A stretch of 25,393 nt of DNA from NCBI GenBank assembly GCA_035500455.1, contig DATJXG010000345.1, positions 1 through 25,393 of the forward strand, in the 5' to 3' direction. Origin of the DNA: DATJXG01 sp035500455. GTDB taxonomy: Bacteria; Acidobacteriota; Terriglobia; Terriglobales; Acidobacteriaceae. The stretch's first letter is position 1, and each line of letters starts with the position of its first letter. A program made the position numbers and the translations under genes. The notes under the pieces were generated by a model. That model worked only from the letters and a program-made list of their open reading frames with translations. It did no database searches and was not told the DNA's origin. This document shows, one piece after another, positions 7,638-15,855 of the stretch.

Positions 7638-10600
7638 ATGAATACGCGGTTTTCTTTCCGGTTCTGTCAGATTTGCCTGGTCATCGCGATGGCGGTGATT
7701 TGCCTGGGGGGAGTTGGCGTAGCACAAGCACAGACGGCGACCCTGTCCCGAACTTCTCTCAATATGGGCCCGGTATTGATCGGCCAATCCGTAAGTTCCA
7801 ACGTGATCCTGAAGAACACCGGAACCGCGGTGCTCAACATCAGCAGCATCGCGACCGGTACCTCCGTGTACACGCAGACCAACAACTGCGTCAGTCCTTT
7901 GGCGGCGGGCGCCTCCTGCACGATCAGCGTGAGCTTCGCGCCCACCAGTGCCGGAGCCGCGAGTGATGTCCTGAGTGTTAGCGACGACGCTACCAACAGC
8001 CCCCAGACCATGACTCTGGCGGGTTCGGGAATCACCCCGGCCTATCTCTCGGCGGTGAATTTTGCTTTCGGCAGCGTGAACGTGAACACCACGAGCGCGG
8101 CCAAGACGGTGACCGTTACCAACCGTGAAACATCAGCCCTGGCCGTCAGCATCAGCGTCAGCGCGGGCTATGCGGAGACCGACACGTGTGGTGGTTCGAT
8201 TCCTGCCAGCGGCTCCTGCACCATCTCGATGACGTTCACTCCGACTGCGGTCGGAGCGCAGAACGGCAGCTTGACGGTTACACCCTCTGTCGGCCCGGTC
8301 CTCACGGGCAACCTGACGGGCACGGGCATTGCTGCCTTCACTCTGTCCCCGACCTCGCTCGCGTTCGGAAACCAGATTGTCGGCACCACCAGCGCGGCCA
8401 AAACCGTTACCCTGACCAACAAGACCACTGCCGCTCTGGGAATCTCGGGAGTATCAGTCCCCGCGCCCTTTGCCCAGACCAGCACCTGTGGCAGCAGCCT
8501 GGCGGCTTCGGCCTCCTGCACTTTCTCGGTCACCTTCAAGCCGACGAGCGCGGTGGCTTCGAGCGGAAACCTGGCGTTCACACTAAGCAACGGCGGCGCC
8601 CAGAGCGTTAGCCTCACGGGCACCGGCCTCCTGCCGCTGAGCGTGACCCCGACTTCGATTGCCTTCGGAAACCAGGCCACCAATACGGCGAGCGCCGCGC
8701 AGACGGTCACGATCAAGAACACCGCGACCACGAGCCTCTCCGGTTTGACGGTCTCCACCAGCGGCACCGGTTTCGCGCAGACCAACGGCTGCACTTCGAC
8801 CCTGGCCGCTGGCGCCTCTTGCACCGACAGCATTGTCTTCACTCCCACTTCAACGGGCGCAAAGACTGGAACGGTGAGTGTGAACTACACCGGCGGGACG
8901 GCGCAGACCGTCAGCCTCACCGGCACCGGTACCGCGGCAGTGGCCATTTCGCCTACCTCGCTGGCTTTTGGAAACGTGAACGTCGGCAGCACCAGCGCGG
9001 CACAGACGATCACCATCAATAACGCGCAGAGTACCGCGATGAGCATCTCGAGCATCGTGGCCAGCGCCGGTTTTGCGGAGACGACCACCTGCGGTTCCTC
9101 GCTGGCGTCGAAGGCCTCCTGCACCATCAGCGTGACCTTCAAGCCGACGGTGGGTGGCGCCCAGACCGGAACCATCACCATCACGGATAACGCCGCCGGC
9201 AGCCCGCAGACGGTTGCCTTGACCGGAACTGGGGCAGCCTCCGTCACCATTACCCCGAACGTGCTGCCGGCTTTTGGCCCACAGCTTCTCAATACGACCA
9301 GCGCCGGCCAGAGCGTTACGGTAAAGAACACCTCGGGATCGCGGGTCACGGTAACCGTCAGCACCACCGCCCAGTTCGGGCATGGTGGCTCCTGCGGCAC
9401 CAGAGTCGCGAACAATGGCACCTGCACGTTCAACGTCACCTTTACTCCAACAGCGGCGGGTGTCGTGACCGGTACGCTTTCGGTGACGGCCGGCAGCACC
9501 ACACAAACCATGGCCCTCAGCGGCACCGGAGCGACCACTGCCGTCGGTTTCTCCCCGACCAGCCTGGCCTTCGGCAATCAGAACGTTGGCACCAGCAGCG
9601 CCGCTCAGGTCCTGACGATAACCAACGCGCAGGCCTCCGCGGTTTCGATCGGCAGTATCTCGTTCAGCGTTGCCTCGACCTACACCCAGACGAACACCTG
9701 CGGAACTTCCCTGGCTGCCAACTCCTCATGCACAGTAAGCGTGGTTTTCACGCCGACTAGTGGAGGCAGCAAGGCCGGCACCATGAGCATCCCGGTAGGC
9801 ACGACGACCCTTTCCGTACCCGTCTCAGGAAACGGAATCGCGTTGATCTCAATTCTCCCGCTTTCGATTAACTCCGGGCCGGTGCCCATGAACGTGGCCA
9901 GCTCGGTGAGTAATGTCACGGTGAAGAACAACACCACGGTCAGTGTGGGAATCACCAGCATTGCCGTCACCGGCAACTTCTCGCAGACCAACAACTGCAC
10001 CACTCTGGCGCCGGGCGCAAGCTGCACGGTTGGGGTTACCTTCACCCCGCTGAGCACGGGCGTTCTCTCGGGCACCCTGACCATCAACGATAACTATGCC
10101 GGCCTGCCGCAAACTGTGGTGACGCTGGCCGGCACCGGCTTGAGCGATAACAGTTTGTCGCCCATCAGCCTTGCTTTCGGCAACCAGATAGTGCAGTCGG
10201 CCAGCGCGGCGAAGACCCTGACCCTTACCAATAATCAGCCGTTCCCCATGTCCATCACCGGCATCACCATGACGGGCGATTATTCGCAGACCAATACCTG
10301 CGGTACCGCCCTCGCGGCCAAGGGCACCTGCACCATCAGCGCTGTCTTCTTACCCCTGGCAGCTGGAAGCCGCGTGGGCACGATCAGCATCGCAGTATCT
10401 CCGGGCAACGCAGTGAGCGCGACGCTCGGCGGAACCGGAATTCAGCCGCCGATCACCGCCCTGCCAGCCCAGGTTACCTTCGGGCCGACGGTAGTGAACG
10501 GCACTAGCGCAATGCAACCAGTTACGGTAACCAATGCCACGGCTGGCGCGTTCACGATATCGAGCATCGCTACCAGCTCCAACTTCGTGCAGACGAATAA

Positions 10601-13022
10601 CTGCCCGGCGACTTTGGCCGGCGCGGCCAGCTGCACCGTCAACGTGGGCTTCTCGCCCACCGCGACCGGCACCGTAACCGGCCAACTGATGATCACTGAC
10701 ACTGCCGCCGGCAGTCCGCAGATCGTTTTGCTGAGCGGCGCCGCAACCACCGCGCCCACCAGCGTCACGGTCTTGCCGGCCAGCGTCTCCTTGGGCATCG
10801 GTGGCACACAGCAGTTCACGGCTACGGCCACCTTCTCTGGGCAGCCCAACCTGGACGTGACAGCTTCCGCTACCTGGTCCTCCGGCAACCCCTCGGTGGT
10901 CAGCGTCAACTCCACCGGTTTGGCCACGGTTCTGGCGGCCAGCGACACGGCTATCCCGATCACTGCCAGCTTCGGCGGAGTGAGCAACTCGGCGAATCCG
11001 GCCTGGCTGAGCGCGCTGAGTACTTTGCCCATCACCTGCCCCACGCCCAGCATCGATATGAAGATCCTGATCATCACCAACGGCCAGACCGAGTCCCAGT
11101 TCCCGGCCATCACTCAGGTCCTGAACTACCTCGGTACTCCGTACACGGTGTTTGACATGGCGGCCAACCCCGGTGGCATCACTGCGCCGTTCCTCTCCGA
11201 CGGCAGCTGCCACGGCTACTTCCAGGGCATCATTTTCGCCGATGGCGGCTACATCTACACCCTCACCGGCATGCCCCTCATCGTGAGCTACGAGCAGACG
11301 TTCGGCGTGCGCCAGATCAACTGGTACACGTTCCCGACCCCCGACTTCGGGTTCACCGCGTGGGGAGCCAGCAACACGGCTGCCGGCGGAGGCACGGCGA
11401 CCTGGGCCGCTAACGCCTCGATCGTCTTCCCCTACGTCAACACGGCGAATCCGCTGGTCATTGACCCAGGTGCGTGGACTTACTTCGACACCGCCATGAC
11501 GCCTGCCAGCGGATCGGGAGCCAGCGTCACTCCGCTGCTGACCTCCGGCAATAACGTCGTGTCGCTGATCTACAACACCGGCGGCCAGTATCCGCGCGAA
11601 ATGCTGACCCAGACCTTCGCCAGCAACCAGTACATGCAGCATGACCTGGTAATGGCCTACGGTCTGATCAACTGGGTTACCAAGGGCCTGTTCCTGGGCG
11701 AGTATCACGTGTACGCCACTCAGTCCATTGACGACTTCTTCATCAATGACGCTGAGTGGATTCCGGGTACGTCGTGCACCAACCCCATCACCCACGACCG
11801 AACCTTGGGCGACGATCCTTCGCTGCCCAACTTCCGCCTGATGGACACTGACATGACTCAGTTGGTGGCCTGGCAGGCGGCGAAGCAGAAGGATCCGCTG
11901 CTCAAGAACTTTGAGCTGACCATTGCCTTCAACGGCGTGGGCACAGTGGGCAACTCCGACTGGACCGGCGTAGGTACCCAGGGTACCGACAGCCGTCCGC
12001 AGGATACCTTGCTGCAGGCATTCCCGAATTACCAGCAGTTCTTCCACTGGATGAGCCATACCTATGATCATCCTGAGACCTTGAGCGTGCTGACCAAGTC
12101 TGGCCCGCCGGATTCGAGCGGCGACACCCTCGACCTGGAGGTTCTGACGAATCTTTGGGTCGCCGGCGACACCGTAAATGGCAAGTGGCTTGACACTGAT
12201 GAGAGCGATGCGCAGGCCGCCAACTCACACCTCAGCTTCACCGACTTCGATCCACACAGTATGGTGACGCCGGGTGTTACGGGTCTCGATGTTGCGGTTT
12301 CGTCTCAGGCCCTGTTCGCGGATGGCATCTTCACCGTGGTGACCGATACGTCGGTGACGACCACGGCCACCAATAACAACGGACCGAACCCATCGCCCAA
12401 CGTGGGCATCGTGAACAGCTACGCGCCTGGAATTTACGAGGTGCCGCGCCATCCCAACGATGTCTTCTTCAACGCTGCCAATTGGGCGGACGATGATGCC
12501 GAGTTCCTCTGCATCTACGGACCGCAGGGCACGAACCAAACGCCGTTCAACACGTTCACGCCGGCGCAGATACTGGACTTCACCAGCACTACGTTCGTGA
12601 ACAACATGCTGCTGGGCGATATGGATCCGGAAATGTTCCATCAGCCGAACCTGCACTTCTCGGACAATGGAGCGAACCTCGGCATGTCAGGGAGCCATGT
12701 TTCCGCTCTGATCACCGACACCTACGACCAGACCTTCAGCAAGTACGAAGCTCTGTACAATCTGCCGGTGTTGACGCCGACCCAGGCTCAGATGGCGGTT
12801 GCGATGCAGGGACGTAACACCTACAACCTGTCGGGCGTGACGGCGACCTGGACGGGCGGTGCCGATCCTTCGATCAGCATCACCGTTCCGGCTAACACCG
12901 TTCCCTTGGCGATCATCCCCGTGACCGGACTGAACAGTCAGGGCGCGGAAACCTACGGCGGGCAGTTCATCTCCCACATTCAGGTGAATGCGGGCCAGAC
13001 GGTAAGCCTCCCGGCTGAATAA
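7638..13022 (+). CDS. Giant secreted HYDIN-repeat polysaccharide deacetylase (CE18/Agd3-like), copy 3, first gene of the operon
   Basis: A 1794-residue exported protein. Residues 1-31 are a Sec signal peptide (VGVAQAQ end). Residues about 33-1038 hold ten HYDIN-type repeats of about 100 residues, each with a conserved Cys pair. Residues about 1040-1130 look like a bacterial Ig-like (Big2) domain (SVTVLPASVSLGIGGTQQF, then ATWSSGNPSVVSV). Residues 1132-1794 are the enzyme region found in copies 1 and 2: YLGTPYTVFDM and CHGYFQG, then D1365/D1366 (IDDFF), H1474 and H1478 (SHTYDH), VPRH at 1602-1605 and GDMDPEMFHQPNLH. Compared with copy 2 there is an insertion between the HTYDH and VPRH motifs. 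Expected role: metal-dependent deacetylation of the GalNAc polymer, with the repeats acting as a long stalk or wall/matrix spacer. It is followed after 35 bases by the adaptor gene. ATG 7626 is the alternative start. Confidence 0.82.
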   Translation: MNTRFSFRFCQICLVIAMAVICLGGVGVAQAQTATLSRTSLNMGPVLIGQSVSSNVILKNTGTAVLNISSIATGTSVYTQTNNCVSPLAAGASCTISVSFAPTSAGAASDVLSVSDDATNSPQTMTLAGSGITPAYLSAVNFAFGSVNVNTTSAAKTVTVTNRETSALAVSISVSAGYAETDTCGGSIPASGSCTISMTFTPTAVGAQNGSLTVTPSVGPVLTGNLTGTGIAAFTLSPTSLAFGNQIVGTTSAAKTVTLTNKTTAALGISGVSVPAPFAQTSTCGSSLAASASCTFSVTFKPTSAVASSGNLAFTLSNGGAQSVSLTGTGLLPLSVTPTSIAFGNQATNTASAAQTVTIKNTATTSLSGLTVSTSGTGFAQTNGCTSTLAAGASCTDSIVFTPTSTGAKTGTVSVNYTGGTAQTVSLTGTGTAAVAISPTSLAFGNVNVGSTSAAQTITINNAQSTAMSISSIVASAGFAETTTCGSSLASKASCTISVTFKPTVGGAQTGTITITDNAAGSPQTVALTGTGAASVTITPNVLPAFGPQLLNTTSAGQSVTVKNTSGSRVTVTVSTTAQFGHGGSCGTRVANNGTCTFNVTFTPTAAGVVTGTLSVTAGSTTQTMALSGTGATTAVGFSPTSLAFGNQNVGTSSAAQVLTITNAQASAVSIGSISFSVASTYTQTNTCGTSLAANSSCTVSVVFTPTSGGSKAGTMSIPVGTTTLSVPVSGNGIALISILPLSINSGPVPMNVASSVSNVTVKNNTTVSVGITSIAVTGNFSQTNNCTTLAPGASCTVGVTFTPLSTGVLSGTLTINDNYAGLPQTVVTLAGTGLSDNSLSPISLAFGNQIVQSASAAKTLTLTNNQPFPMSITGITMTGDYSQTNTCGTALAAKGTCTISAVFLPLAAGSRVGTISIAVSPGNAVSATLGGTGIQPPITALPAQVTFGPTVVNGTSAMQPVTVTNATAGAFTISSIATSSNFVQTNNCPATLAGAASCTVNVGFSPTATGTVTGQLMITDTAAGSPQIVLLSGAATTAPTSVTVLPASVSLGIGGTQQFTATATFSGQPNLDVTASATWSSGNPSVVSVNSTGLATVLAASDTAIPITASFGGVSNSANPAWLSALSTLPITCPTPSIDMKILIITNGQTESQFPAITQVLNYLGTPYTVFDMAANPGGITAPFLSDGSCHGYFQGIIFADGGYIYTLTGMPLIVSYEQTFGVRQINWYTFPTPDFGFTAWGASNTAAGGGTATWAANASIVFPYVNTANPLVIDPGAWTYFDTAMTPASGSGASVTPLLTSGNNVVSLIYNTGGQYPREMLTQTFASNQYMQHDLVMAYGLINWVTKGLFLGEYHVYATQSIDDFFINDAEWIPGTSCTNPITHDRTLGDDPSLPNFRLMDTDMTQLVAWQAAKQKDPLLKNFELTIAFNGVGTVGNSDWTGVGTQGTDSRPQDTLLQAFPNYQQFFHWMSHTYDHPETLSVLTKSGPPDSSGDTLDLEVLTNLWVAGDTVNGKWLDTDESDAQAANSHLSFTDFDPHSMVTPGVTGLDVAVSSQALFADGIFTVVTDTSVTTTATNNNGPNPSPNVGIVNSYAPGIYEVPRHPNDVFFNAANWADDDAEFLCIYGPQGTNQTPFNTFTPAQILDFTSTTFVNNMLLGDMDPEMFHQPNLHFSDNGANLGMSGSHVSALITDTYDQTFSKYEALYNLPVLTPTQAQMAVAMQGRNTYNLSGVTATWTGGADPSISITVPANTVPLAIIPVTGLNSQGAETYGGQFISHIQVNAGQTVSLPAE
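7734..10752 (+). repeat. Ten tandem HYDIN-type domain repeats (coding)
   Basis: Ten diverged copies of a roughly 300-base unit encode about 100 residues each. The typical unit is SPTSLAFGNQxVGTTSAAxT, a middle TNTCGTSLAAxxSC with two Cys, a FTPT strand, and TGTG at the end. Copies differ enough that each is recognisable at the protein level but not as a perfect DNA repeat. Confidence 0.85.
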
Positions 13023-13057
13023 GCGGGGAGAGTCATTCAGGAAAGAAAGGTAGAACA

Positions 13058-14299
13058 GTGAGCCGCATATACGACGCACTGACGATGGCGGAAGACCAGG
13101 TCATAGAGAAGTTTGGGACCCGGTCGATCAGATCCGAGGAGCCGACAAGCAGCTCCTCGGACCCGCAGCGGGTAACGGTCCCCGAGGATGGCGCATTTTT
13201 CTGGCAGTCGTCAGGTGACCGCCGGGAACTCACGGGGAAGGTCAGTTTGTCGCCCCGCAAGATGCGCAACATCCTGCTTTTAGCCTTTCTTTCTTTGGGT
13301 GGCATTTTGTTGGGCACCAACTATGCGTTGCGCCCTAACATTGCCGCTCTCGGTGGCACCGATGTCTTTGGAGTATCTTTTGAGGGAACCCTCCACCCCG
13401 CCAACGAAATCCGCGTGACTTCGGAAACGCTGGGAACGGTGGCGCAGATCTACGTGAAGGTCGGTGATCCGGTGCGCGTAGGACAGCAAATCATGCGCAT
13501 GGATAACCGCGATTCTCAGATGGCTTTGCAGCAGGCTGCGGCGGAGCGGGAAGCGGCACGGCAGAACCTGGCCAGCTTCCGTTCCCGCTTAGCCGAAGCC
13601 AACGCCCGGCTGGCGATCGCGCAGCGCCAGGCCGACCAGGTGCCCACCCGTCAGCGCGGGGACTCGCCCAAGCGGGCGCAGGCCAACTACGATCAGGCGT
13701 TGGTGAACTATAACCGCGCCAAGAAATTATTCGATTCCGGCATCATCGCCCAGCAGGAACTGGATGCCAAGGCAACCGAACTGCGCATCGCCCAGGACGA
13801 TCTCGATCAGGCGAAGCGCTTTGCCGGCGCCAACGCCAAGCTCGAACAGGACCAGACCGAGCAGGCCGGCCTGGAAGCTCAGGCGACCCGCCAGGACCTC
13901 CTGGAGCAGTTGCGCCAGGCCGACCTCAAGTACCAGATGGCGCAACAGCGTAGCGACGAAACCATCATCCGCGCCACTCAGGCGGGGGTGGTTGCAGAAA
14001 TTCCGGTCAAGCTGGGTGACAGTATCCCGGGGGGCACTGTACTTGCGAAAGTGGCGGAACTGCGCAAGATGATTGCCGACGTTCCCGTGGCTGCTACAAT
14101 GATTTCACAGTTGAAGTCTGGCGAGCCTGTGATGGTGAAGCTGCCATCGAATCCGCCGACTCAGGTGCAAGGCACGATCCGGACCATCAACCCGCTGCCC
14201 TCCCCCAATATGACCCACAGCGTGGAAGTGGAGTTTGACAACCCCACCTTGATGCTGCTTGCAGGACAGCCGGCCGAAGTTCGGTTTGTGAAGAATTGA
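13058..14299 (+). CDS. HlyD-like periplasmic adaptor (membrane fusion) protein
   Basis: A 413-residue inner-membrane-anchored protein. Residues 1-67 are cytoplasmic and start MSRIYDALTMAED; residues 71-90 are a single membrane segment. Then come the first half of a lipoyl/barrel-sandwich domain (residues about 105-150), a long Gln/Ala/Glu-rich coiled-coil hairpin (about 150-295), the second lipoyl half (IIRATQAGVVAEIPVKLGDSIP) and a C-terminal beta domain. This layout is that of HlyD/EmrA adaptors, also used in polysaccharide export such as Alg44, but no PilZ c-di-GMP domain is present. The expected role is to bridge the synthase/transporter to the periplasm or outer membrane. Start is GTG 13058, with AGAAAGG upstream at good spacing; no ATG with the conserved N-terminus exists. 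Its TGA overlaps the TTG start of the next gene. Confidence 0.8.
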   Translation: MSRIYDALTMAEDQVIEKFGTRSIRSEEPTSSSSDPQRVTVPEDGAFFWQSSGDRRELTGKVSLSPRKMRNILLLAFLSLGGILLGTNYALRPNIAALGGTDVFGVSFEGTLHPANEIRVTSETLGTVAQIYVKVGDPVRVGQQIMRMDNRDSQMALQQAAAEREAARQNLASFRSRLAEANARLAIAQRQADQVPTRQRGDSPKRAQANYDQALVNYNRAKKLFDSGIIAQQELDAKATELRIAQDDLDQAKRFAGANAKLEQDQTEQAGLEAQATRQDLLEQLRQADLKYQMAQQRSDETIIRATQAGVVAEIPVKLGDSIPGGTVLAKVAELRKMIADVPVAATMISQLKSGEPVMVKLPSNPPTQVQGTIRTINPLPSPNMTHSVEVEFDNPTLMLLAGQPAEVRFVKN

Positions 14300-15801
14300 A
14301 GCGTGAAGAGACCATCACGGTACTGCTGGCCAGCGAGGGAACTTATCCCTTCTATCACGGTGGTGTGAGCACCTGGTGCCACCGGCTGACCAACGGGCTG
14401 CCCAACATCGACTTCAGCCTGCTGTCGGTGGTCACCAATCCGTTTCAGCAGGTGAAGTACGAGCTCTCCCCCAATATTGTTGATGTGCTGAAGATCCCGC
14501 AGTGGGGTCTGATGCAACCAGCGGAGTATTCCCGGCACCAGCCCACCTCCACCGTGTTACGCAACCGCTGGAATACCACCCCTGACGCAATAAAGACGAA
14601 ATTTCGTCCCTTGCTCGAGCAGTTCCTCGGACTCACTTTCACCCAGAACTGCGACAAAGAGGAACTCGGCCGCGTGCTGCTTGGAATGCAGCGCTACTTC
14701 CAGCGCTTCGATTACGCCAAGACGATGAACTCGCCGGAGGTGTGGAACGTGGTGCAGCACGCGGTGCGCGCCACCTGGGATTGCCGCCCTCCGGGCACGG
14801 AGAATCCCACCGTGGCGGAGGTGAAGCAGGTTTACCGTCTGCTTTACCACATGCTGATGATTCTCCACTTTCCTATCCCCACGGCGGATGTCACCCATTC
14901 CTCCGCGTCTTCGTTCTGCGGCATCATGTGCGTCCTGGCCAAGCTGGAACACGGTACGCCCTACCTGCTCACCGAGCACGGCGTCTACCTCCGCGAGCAA
15001 TACCTGAACCTGCGGCGGCAGATGAAGTCGTTCTTTGTCCGCTGGTTTATGTATCGCCTGTGCCAGACGGTGGTGGAACTGAGCCTTTACTTCGCCGACC
15101 AGGTTTCGCCGGTTTGCGCTTACAACGCCCGCTGGGAAAAACGGCTGGGCGTGGAAGAAGAGCGCATCGAAGTCATTTTCAACGGAGTGGATCCGGGCAA
15201 GTTCCATCGCGTGGAGAAAGAGCCCTGCGATCACCCCGTGGTTTCCACCGTGGGCCTCATCTATCAGTTAAAAGGCCAGCTCGATCTGATTGACGCGGTT
15301 GGTATTCTCAAACCGAAATTCCCCGACGTGGAAGTTCGCTTCTACGGCACCGCCAGCGATCCCAAGTATTTCGAGGACTGCAAGAAGAAGGTTGCGGACC
15401 AGAAGCTGGAGAAGAACATCAACTGGGCCGGTTCGACCAAAGAACCATGGAAGGTTTACAGCAACGCCGACGTGGTTGCTTTCTCCAGCATTTCGGAAGG
15501 GTTTCCTTACGTAGTGGTTGAGGCCATGCTGTGCGGTGCCGCGATCATTGCCACCGATGTGGGTGGTGTGCGCGAAGCTACCGGAGAAGCCGGTATCATC
15601 GTGCCCGCCAAAGCGCCCGACAAAATGGCCGAGGCGATTTCGTATCTGCTCGGCAACCCGCAGGAACGTGAGCGCCTGGGCAAAATGGCCCTGCAGCGCG
15701 CTCTCGACAACTTTACGGAAGAGACTTTCCTCAGCAACTACGAAAACACATACCGCAAGCTGGTGGCCCGCCGTCCGCGACAGCGGCTCCTGCAGGCATG
15801 A
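14296..15801 (+). CDS. pelF: PelF-like GT4 glycosyltransferase
   Basis: A 501-residue cytoplasmic GT-B glycosyltransferase. The N-terminus (VLLASEGTYPFYHGGVSTW) is the signature start of PelF proteins (DUF3492 region). The C-terminal half is a GT4 domain: VSTVGLIYQLKGQLDLIDAV, ADVVAFSSISEGFPYVVVEA with the EX7E pair E401/E409, and ATDVGGVREATGEAG. Length fits PelF (about 500). PelF polymerises UDP-activated GalNAc into the Pel polymer at the membrane, working with PelG. The start is TTG 14296, overlapping the adaptor stop by four bases; it gives the conserved N-terminus, and the next Met is far inside the fold. The GH135-like gene follows after 54 bases that include a short hairpin. This is the most secure functional call in the operon. 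Confidence 0.9.
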   Translation: MKREETITVLLASEGTYPFYHGGVSTWCHRLTNGLPNIDFSLLSVVTNPFQQVKYELSPNIVDVLKIPQWGLMQPAEYSRHQPTSTVLRNRWNTTPDAIKTKFRPLLEQFLGLTFTQNCDKEELGRVLLGMQRYFQRFDYAKTMNSPEVWNVVQHAVRATWDCRPPGTENPTVAEVKQVYRLLYHMLMILHFPIPTADVTHSSASSFCGIMCVLAKLEHGTPYLLTEHGVYLREQYLNLRRQMKSFFVRWFMYRLCQTVVELSLYFADQVSPVCAYNARWEKRLGVEEERIEVIFNGVDPGKFHRVEKEPCDHPVVSTVGLIYQLKGQLDLIDAVGILKPKFPDVEVRFYGTASDPKYFEDCKKKVADQKLEKNINWAGSTKEPWKVYSNADVVAFSSISEGFPYVVVEAMLCGAAIIATDVGGVREATGEAGIIVPAKAPDKMAEAISYLLGNPQERERLGKMALQRALDNFTEETFLSNYENTYRKLVARRPRQRLLQA

Positions 15802-15815
15802 TTCCTCGGATGTAG

Positions 15816-15837
15816 GCGCGGGCGTCCTCGCCCGTGC
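15816..15837. repeat. Short REP-like hairpin between pelF and the GH135-like gene
   Basis: A 9-bp stem with one G-T pair closes on the four-base loop TCCT; the core is CGGGCGTCCTCGCCCG. There is no T-tract, so it is unlikely to terminate transcription. It resembles short intergenic palindromes I know to be repeated in acidobacterial genomes, but only one copy is seen here. Confidence 0.5.
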
Positions 15838-15855
15838 AGGAAGTGGCACGGAATA

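Noticed and set aside
7734..10752. Possible CRISPR or satellite array
   Set aside because: The roughly 300-base units are diverged and stay in one reading frame, coding for HYDIN-type domains; there are no short identical repeats with spacers.
10350..12071. 573-codon minus-strand open frame opposite deacetylase copy 3
   Set aside because: Antisense to ten clear repeats and the catalytic domain. Low-complexity Arg/Gly/Val composition is typical of a GC-rich shadow frame.
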